Shown here: positions 59,116-64,000 of the stretch, one piece after another
How the letters are laid out: every line of letters starts with the position of its first letter
Position numbering within the stretch: the first letter of the stretch is position 1
From: an uncultured Acetatifactor sp.
GTDB taxonomy: Bacteria; Bacillota; Clostridia; Lachnospirales; Lachnospiraceae
DNA: 64,000 nucleotides
NCBI GenBank assembly: GCA_910586485.1
Contig: CAJUIA010000019.1
Span: 12,833-76,832 of the forward strand
Direction of reading: 5' to 3'
Made by a program: the position numbers and the translations under genes
The notes under the pieces: generated by a model
The model's database searches: none
Told to the model about the DNA's origin: nothing
What the model saw: the letters and a program-made list of their open reading frames with translations, nothing else

Positions 59116-60591
59116 TTAATCCCTGTTTCTCAACACTTTCACGAACTGCTTTCCGTTCCTGAAATTTACCCCCTGAACTGTCAGTCCCTGCCGCAGCCAG
59201 TTACAAATTTGCTGACACATCTCACTCGTAATTCTTTCGCCTGGGACAAGAAGCGGAACTCCCGGCGGGTACAGATTTACAAACTCTCCGGCCAGTCTCC
59301 CCGCACTATCCTGCAAACAGACTTCCTCCCTGCTCCCGTCCCAGGCTTCCGCCAGGCCGACGGCCTCCATACCTATGCTCTCCGGGCAGGCAGCACTCTC
59401 TGTACCTACGCTCTCCGGGCAGACAGCATCCTTGCACGAGGCATCCGGACAGATTTCAAGGGGCGGGCACTCGGTCTGTAACAGGCGGCTGTCTGTCTCC
59501 AAAAGAGCCTCCACCATCCTGTCATAACCCTCCTGCCTGTCGTTTACGGTAAACATGGCAAGCACATAACTCTCCGCCGCCATTTCAGGCTGTATCCTGT
59601 ATCTATTTAACAGTATATCATATAATTGTCTGCCCGTCATTTCCGTATTTTTCACGGAGATCAAAAGTTTTCCTATATCCTGCCGTTTTTCATCTGCAGG
59701 CAGAAATCTCAATGCCTTGCACCGGGACAAGCTTTCCCGCATCCCGTCATACCGCCTTCGAAACTCCGCAAAGGCTTTTTCTCCATCCTGTTCCAGATAT
59801 TGCAGGGCGTTATCAATACTGGCCATCAACAGATAAGAAGGGCTGCTGGACTGGTAAATGCGCAGGAAACGTTTTAACAGCTCTCTGTCTATCCATTCTC
59901 CGTTTACATGCAGTAACGCCGTCTGCGTCAATGCCGGCAGCGTCTTATGCACACTCTGGATCACCAGATCGGCTCCCTGCCGGCTGCTGTTTTCATGCAC
60001 CAAGCCGCTGAATCCCAAGTGGGCTCCGTGAGCTTCATCCACGATCAAGGGAATTCCTTTTTCATGCACCGACTCCGCAATACCTGCAATATCCGCAATC
60101 CGCCCTTCATAGGTAGGCGATACCACCAGCACGGCGCCTGCATCCGGCGTCGCCTCCAGCGCTCTTCTTACCTGCGCGGGTGTTATCGCCTCAAAAATAT
60201 CATACTCCCTCAAAATTTGGGGATATAAATAAGAAACTTTTAAATTTCTGAGATATGCGGCATGGTATGCGGACCTGTGACAGTTTCTTGCCATCAAGAT
60301 ATGTCCCCCCGCAGGCAGCGCAGCACTGACCGCACTCAAGATTCCGCCTGTACTTCCGTTTACCAGATAAAAGCTCTCTTCCGCACCGCAAAGCCTTGCC
60401 GCTTTTTTTTGCAGCTCAAGCAAAATCCCCTCCGGCTGATGCAGATCGTCAAATCCGTCTATCTCCGTAATGTCCATCCTGTACAGCTGTGACGGAAGCT
60501 TTCCCCAGCCGGTCCGTTTATGCCCCGGCATATGGCAGGGATAAAGATCGCTATCCGCATTGCGGAGCAGCTTGTCAAATAAATGTTCCAA
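59116..60591 (-). CDS. yaaO: Orn/Lys/Arg decarboxylase-family PLP enzyme (YaaO-like)
   Basis: A 491-residue PLP enzyme of the short SpeA/YaaO type: YPCHMPGHKRTGWG, EIDGFDDLHQPEGIL, YLVNGSTGGILSAVSA, LIVDEAHGAHLGFSG and the PLP lysine in VIQSVHKTLPALTQTALLH. The C-terminal domain (PLEICPDASCKDAVCPES) has an unusual Cys/Pro/Glu-rich insert of about 40 residues near position 385-430. It uses a TTG start inside a 40-bp tandem duplication. Substrate (arginine, lysine or ornithine) not decided. Confidence 0.88.
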   Translation of the reverse strand: MEHLFDKLLRNADSDLYPCHMPGHKRTGWGKLPSQLYRMDITEIDGFDDLHQPEGILLELQKKAARLCGAEESFYLVNGSTGGILSAVSAALPAGGHILMARNCHRSAYHAAYLRNLKVSYLYPQILREYDIFEAITPAQVRRALEATPDAGAVLVVSPTYEGRIADIAGIAESVHEKGIPLIVDEAHGAHLGFSGLVHENSSRQGADLVIQSVHKTLPALTQTALLHVNGEWIDRELLKRFLRIYQSSSPSYLLMASIDNALQYLEQDGEKAFAEFRRRYDGMRESLSRCKALRFLPADEKRQDIGKLLISVKNTEMTGRQLYDILLNRYRIQPEMAAESYVLAMFTVNDRQEGYDRMVEALLETDSRLLQTECPPLEICPDASCKDAVCPESVGTESAACPESIGMEAVGLAEAWDGSREEVCLQDSAGRLAGEFVNLYPPGVPLLVPGERITSEMCQQICNWLRQGLTVQGVNFRNGKQFVKVLRNRD

Positions 60592-60645
60592 TCCTATTCC
60601 TTCCTAAGCGCCTGTCAAATAAATGTTCCAACCCTATTCCTTCCT
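60573..60645 (-). repeat. 40-bp tandem duplication over the yaaO ribosome site and start codon
   Basis: The 33-bp blocks 60573-60605 and 60613-60645 differ at one base and lie 40 bp apart. Each holds the AGGAAGG site and the TTG-GAA-CAT-TTA start of yaaO. The outer copy also holds the stop of the HD-domain gene. The unit length is not a multiple of three, so the outer TTG is out of frame. Confidence 0.85.
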
Positions 60646-61194
60646 GAGCTTTTGCAGAATAATACCATGCCCCCTGCGCATATGCAGCGTCTCCATCAAA
60701 GAACACCATTTATCCGCTGTTGTAACGATCCAGGCTTCCCTGCATCTTGGAGGCACCACGGTAAGCGGCCACATGTGCTTCTTAATAATATCCCTTTCCC
60801 TCTTAGTCAGCCTATACTCCCTTGAGGCATTTCTTAACGCCGTTCCCGGATGATAAAAACCGTGAAGTGTATGGGGATTCTCCTTATCCGGCACGTGCCA
60901 GTCATAGAGAAAATAGTCATGCAAAAGTGCGCCTCTCACCAGCTCCCTGCGGCTGCAGGGGATATGCAGCCTGCTGCTTAAAGCAAGACTGCACCTTGCT
61001 ACACTCAGCACATGCTCGTTTACTGTCATGTTCCCATGCTGGATATATTGCCTGGTCCTTCGAAAATTCCCGGAAGCCAGAATATCCGGCGCGTCCTCTT
61101 TAATCTGCCGCTGGATCATGCGAAAGCGATCCAATTCTCTTTTCCACTTTTCTGCCTGCCGCTTCGTGCGCGGCCTGCGTCCTTTACCGCCCAT
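60634..61194 (-). CDS. HD-domain protein
   Basis: A 186-residue metal-dependent phosphohydrolase-type protein: GNMTVNEHVLSVARCSLALS (first His), ELVRGALLHDYFLYDWH (the HD pair), GFYHPGTALRNASREYRLTK and WIVTTADKWCSL (last Asp). The N-terminus is basic (KGRRPRTKRQAEKWKRE). The nucleotide or other substrate is unknown. It ends at the duplicated start of yaaO and likely shares its transcript. Confidence 0.85.
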   Translation of the reverse strand: MGGKGRRPRTKRQAEKWKRELDRFRMIQRQIKEDAPDILASGNFRRTRQYIQHGNMTVNEHVLSVARCSLALSSRLHIPCSRRELVRGALLHDYFLYDWHVPDKENPHTLHGFYHPGTALRNASREYRLTKRERDIIKKHMWPLTVVPPRCREAWIVTTADKWCSLMETLHMRRGHGIILQKLRKE

Positions 61195-61221
61195 AGATCA
61201 TCCTTCCTGATTCTAAAGCCT

Positions 61222-63117
61222 TCACTGTACCGGGGTCTCCCCTGCGCCCTGGTCTTCCGTGCCCTGCGCCGGTGCTTCCCCTGCGCCCTGACCTTCCGTG
61301 CCCTGCGCCGGTGCTTCCCCTGCTCCCTGGCCTATGCCAGGCTCTTCCTGCGCCAAAAGTTCTTCTTCCGACGGCATTTGAGATTCTGCAGGCGGTCCTA
61401 AGGGGTCCACCTCATAATAATAACATATGACGGGAAATCCGGTTGATACATAGTCATAAATAACTGCCGCCGCATCCAAAGGCAGATTGATACATCCATG
61501 AGAACCATGATCCTGAAAAATGGTGCCTCCAAAATCCCGCCTCCAGGTTGCATCGTGCATCCCGTAATTTCCAAAGAACGGCATCCAATAATTGACAAAG
61601 GATTCATAATCCGATCCACGCAGGGTAGCGTTTCTTGTCTTATAGGTCAAGCCAAAAATTCCTGGCGGTGTGGCACGGCTGGGAACAATATTTGTCTTGC
61701 CGGATACAAAGTCCGTCTCAAACGCAATCTGTCCATCCTGATAAACATACAGGTGCTGATGCGTCAGGTCCGCCTCCACATAGTCGCCGCCAATATCCTT
61801 ATTACCCTTTTGTTTCGCTGTTACACTATAAGCCGGCTCCCGTTCCGTTACGGCTCCTTCATAAATCAATCCGATCAGCGCTTCCGTCTCCGTATCCGTA
61901 TCCGTTTTCCAGCCGTAATTGGGACTGTCCAAAGTCAGCTCTATGCCAAGAGCGGTCATAAACCTTTTCTTTTTCCCAATAGTATTATACTTTTTTGCCT
62001 GGGCCTTCACATAGGACCGGACCGCTTCCTCATCCAGCACCGGACCGTCCTGCTCCATGGTGATCCAATCCTTCAGCGTCTCTATGTCCAGTATTACCTC
62101 GTTACCGTTCCAGTCATAAGTGATTTTTGTTCCCAGCCAGGTATTTGCCTTTTCCACAAATTCCGTCAGCCTTGCATTCTCCTGGGTTACCTCAGCCTCC
62201 AGATAACACAGCTCCTGTTCCAGATCAATGGCTGTCTGATTTTTATAGATTGCATCAGAAACACAGCTTATGACTTTATCCATATCCAGAGTAGTACTTA
62301 GAGTCTCCGGAACCACCTGGTATCCGCCGGCCTCTTCATTGTAATCACTTATATAAGCGTCCTGGGGTTCCAGCATATTTCCCGCCTGACAAACGGTCCA
62401 TCCCCTTACCGCGGCCTCCAGCATATTCTCATCAAACCGAACACCCTGCACCAGAGAATACCCGTTACTGATCCTGCCCATATAGGCCATAAGCCAGCTC
62501 CACTCATCCTGCTCGGCCAGCATGCTCATGACGCCGCCAAGCGAATCAATATAAGAAAGGGAAATATCCTCCGGCAGCACCTCGCCGATCAACGTGTTCG
62601 ATTCCCCCGTAGCATGCTGGCGCCCCCAAACCTGCAGACAATATGTATTGATTTGGCCATCCACTAATGCGGCAATCTCTTCTGCCGTCATATTGCTGCA
62701 TTCAATTCCGTTTACGCTGCTTCCCGGCAGAAAATGAGATTTATAATAGACCGCCATCCCCGCATAGCCTGCAGATAATAATAGCACAATAGCCAAGGCA
62801 GCTCCAAGAAGCACCCATTTTGCCCTGCCGCCGGAGCGTCTCCCCTTTTTCTTCGCATCCTCTTTGGGGTCCTCTGCAGCCTCCGGCTTCGTATCCGTGG
62901 TGGTTTCTCTTTCCTTCTTCTTAACCGACACTTTTTCTGTATTCCCGGCAGCTTCCTCATTTGTTTCCTTAACGGTTGCTCTTTCCGTATTCCCGGCGGT
63001 TTCCTTAACGGTTGCTTTCTCTGTATCTTTGCCAGCCTCTTTATTTGTATTCACCGCCTGTTCATTCACCGGTGATATTTTTTCCATATTTATCTGCTTT
63101 TTTTGTTTCTTGCTCAT
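61222..63117 (-). CDS. L,D-transpeptidase with peptidoglycan-binding domains
   Basis: A 631-residue envelope protein. Residues 1-95 are low complexity with repeated Thr/Glu/Lys (KATVKETAGNTE). One transmembrane helix lies at about 99-120 (WVLLGAALAIVLLLSAGYAG), followed by a PG-binding type 4 region (residues 120-430) and a YkuD catalytic domain with IFQDHGSHGCINLP, whose His and Cys are the active residues. The C-terminus has 13-residue repeats (GAGEAPAQGTEGQ). It makes 3-3 cross-links or attaches proteins in the cell wall. AGAAGG precedes the ATG at 63117. Confidence 0.9.
   Translation of the reverse strand: MSKKQKKQINMEKISPVNEQAVNTNKEAGKDTEKATVKETAGNTERATVKETNEEAAGNTEKVSVKKKERETTTDTKPEAAEDPKEDAKKKGRRSGGRAKWVLLGAALAIVLLLSAGYAGMAVYYKSHFLPGSSVNGIECSNMTAEEIAALVDGQINTYCLQVWGRQHATGESNTLIGEVLPEDISLSYIDSLGGVMSMLAEQDEWSWLMAYMGRISNGYSLVQGVRFDENMLEAAVRGWTVCQAGNMLEPQDAYISDYNEEAGGYQVVPETLSTTLDMDKVISCVSDAIYKNQTAIDLEQELCYLEAEVTQENARLTEFVEKANTWLGTKITYDWNGNEVILDIETLKDWITMEQDGPVLDEEAVRSYVKAQAKKYNTIGKKKRFMTALGIELTLDSPNYGWKTDTDTETEALIGLIYEGAVTEREPAYSVTAKQKGNKDIGGDYVEADLTHQHLYVYQDGQIAFETDFVSGKTNIVPSRATPPGIFGLTYKTRNATLRGSDYESFVNYWMPFFGNYGMHDATWRRDFGGTIFQDHGSHGCINLPLDAAAVIYDYVSTGFPVICYYYEVDPLGPPAESQMPSEEELLAQEEPGIGQGAGEAPAQGTEGQGAGEAPAQGTEDQGAGETPVQ
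61225..61335 (-). repeat. 39-bp repeats in the L,D-transpeptidase tail
   Basis: Nearly identical units coding GAGEAPAQGTE plus GQ or DQ, about 2.7 copies, at the extreme C-terminus. It is likely a flexible wall-spanning or surface tail. Confidence 0.75.
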
Positions 63118-63245
63118 TAAACCTTCTCCGTTCGTAATATCTACCTTTTTAAGCATATCTATTATAGCATGACTTTTACAAAAAAACAGTATCTAAACAA
63201 TTAAGAATTTCATAATCACTCCACATTGAGCTGCTATTTTGCTTC

Positions 63246-63269
63246 CAAAAAACGGCCGTCACCCCGTTT
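63246..63269 (-). terminator. Rho-independent terminator after the small membrane protein gene
   Basis: On the minus strand AAACGG (63264-63269) pairs with CCGTTT (63250-63255) around GGTGACGG, followed by TTTTTGG. Confidence 0.6.
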
Positions 63270-63309
63270 ATGGAAATGACTGCCGCCTTCGCCTGTCCGT
63301 TTTATTTGC

Positions 63310-63624
63310 TTAAAGAACTGCATAACCTATTACCAATATTATTGAAATCAAAATCCGTATAACATGATGCTGTAGATGAAAGCTGCCACTCCTTTTTCCG
63401 TTCCATACAGCCGCCGTACAAATCATCCCTGTACCAAGCAGCGCCAAAAGCCAGTCAGCGCTTTGCTTAGCCAGATTACAAGCTATCGCTGCCAGCAGTA
63501 TCAAAGATCCAAGCGCCATCAAAATATGAGAAGAAGAACGCTTCTCCGCTTTCATCTGACTGAGGGCTGCCGCCAGTGACAATCCACCGGCCGCTGCACT
63601 AAGAATATATAACGCAATCTTCAT
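63310..63624 (-). CDS. Small membrane protein, four predicted helices
   Basis: A 104-residue hydrophobic protein: IALYILSAAAGGLSLAAAL, ILMALGSLILLAAIACNLA, WLLALLGTGMICTAAVW and IRILISIILVIGYAVL. No family recognised. The ATG at 63624 has GGAG 6 nt before it; ATG 63630 is possible. It has its own terminator and stands alone near the tRNA genes. Confidence 0.65.
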   Translation of the reverse strand: MKIALYILSAAAGGLSLAAALSQMKAEKRSSSHILMALGSLILLAAIACNLAKQSADWLLALLGTGMICTAAVWNGKRSGSFHLQHHVIRILISIILVIGYAVL

Positions 63625-63809
63625 CTTCATCTCCTCATCATATTGTCTGCTTATTATCACATTAAATATATTGAAATAATGTGTATAAAATTACCACCTA
63701 TGTCAACATCTCATCTATACTTGTCAACTGTATAACTTACATCAAGATGATCAAAATCGACAGGTGGTTATCACTAATTTTTATAAGCTTGTCCGAAAAC
63801 AATTTAAAA

Positions 63810-63882
<73 letters not shown>

Positions 63883-63921
63883 ATAAAGACTTATAAAGGA
63901 TTCTCCTTTATAAGCCCCTAG

Positions 63922-63995
63922 TAGCGGGGACAGGATTTGAACCTGTGACCTTCGGGTTATGAGCCCGACGAGCTTCCAGACTGCTCCACCCCGCG
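63922..63995 (-). tRNA. Initiator tRNA-fMet (CAT)
   Basis: The minus strand starts CGCGGGGTGGAGCAGTCTGG. The anticodon loop CTCATAA in the GGG/CCC-rich stem (TCGGG/CCCGA) is the initiator form, and position 1 (C) does not pair with position 72 (T), as needed for formylation. No CCA is encoded. It lies 39 nt from the tRNA-Phe gene. Confidence 0.95.
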
Positions 63996-64000
63996 TTATT

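Noticed and set aside
63922..63995. tRNA genes as a phage attachment site
   Set aside because: No integrase or partial tRNA copy was seen within the window; the tRNAs look like an ordinary pair continuing past the right edge.

Overview
The window looks like part of the chromosome of an anaerobic, spore-forming Gram-positive bacterium of the class Clostridia, most likely family Lachnospiraceae. The signs are strong AGGAGG-type ribosome binding sites, frequent TTG/GTG starts, the spore genes spmA/spmB and two CotF-like coat genes, a Bacillus-like yaaO/yaaR/holB/ricT/yabB/rsmI block, and tRNA genes without an encoded CCA. No rRNA, IS element, integrase, prophage or CRISPR array was seen. Most genes lie on the minus strand.

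Region by region. 1-6.9 kb: the start of a GntR/AraR-type regulator (cut by the window edge), two GNAT acetyltransferases, a DUF885 protein, a NatAB-type ABC exporter followed by a membrane-anchored Mrr-like nuclease domain, and a small XRE regulator with its membrane-protein partner under a promoter carrying operator-like palindromes. 6.9-12 kb: a signalling block with two single-domain response regulators, a large hybrid histidine kinase with REC and Hpt domains, and a GGDEF diguanylate cyclase. 12-13.6 kb: a FucO-like iron alcohol dehydrogenase and a degraded small gene. 13.9-27.4 kb: a sulfur block. Ten minus-strand genes run from one consensus promoter: M20 peptidase, ABC binding protein, two cysteine-synthase-type enzymes with a GST/Ecm4-type enzyme between them, ABC ATPase and permease, GNAT, NifS and NifU. 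Upstream lies a MalY/PatB C-S lyase plus a cystathionine synthase/lyase pair, divergent from an Rrf2 regulator with three cysteines, and a LysR regulator follows. The order suggests uptake, release and Fe-S use of sulfur from an organosulfur compound.

27.7-31.7 kb: a three-gene operon that I do not recognise. It has an XRE regulator and two full-length paralogues with GHKL-ATPase-like N-termini, the second also carrying an HELLH motif. It is controlled by a promoter overlapped by a 40-bp perfect palindrome, and beside it lies a decayed AlbA_2/RecG-like gene. 32.4-40.2 kb: spmAB, an unusual large solute-binding lipoprotein, two CotF-like proteins, a DUF1266 protein with a long Asp/Glu tract, two ankyrin-repeat proteins and a 59-residue DUF6472-type protein.

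40.2-61.2 kb: the ancestral yaaO-(kinase)-yaaR-holB-ricT-yabB-rsmI housekeeping cluster, recognisable but opened at three places: by pyruvate kinase, by a two-component system, and by an 8.6-kb island between holB and ricT. The island holds a family-52-like glycosyltransferase, a DUF4910 aminopeptidase-like protein and a family-2 glycosyltransferase on one strand. On the other strand are an AMP-forming ligase, VOC protein, metal-dependent cyclase, acyl carrier protein, AAC(3)-type acyltransferase and HMGL-type aldolase. I read it as a pathway that makes a small acyl group on a carrier protein and attaches it to an amino group of a glycan or metabolite. Several families of short non-coding repeats sit near these junctions. 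61.2-64 kb: an L,D-transpeptidase, a small membrane protein, tRNA-Phe and initiator tRNA-Met.
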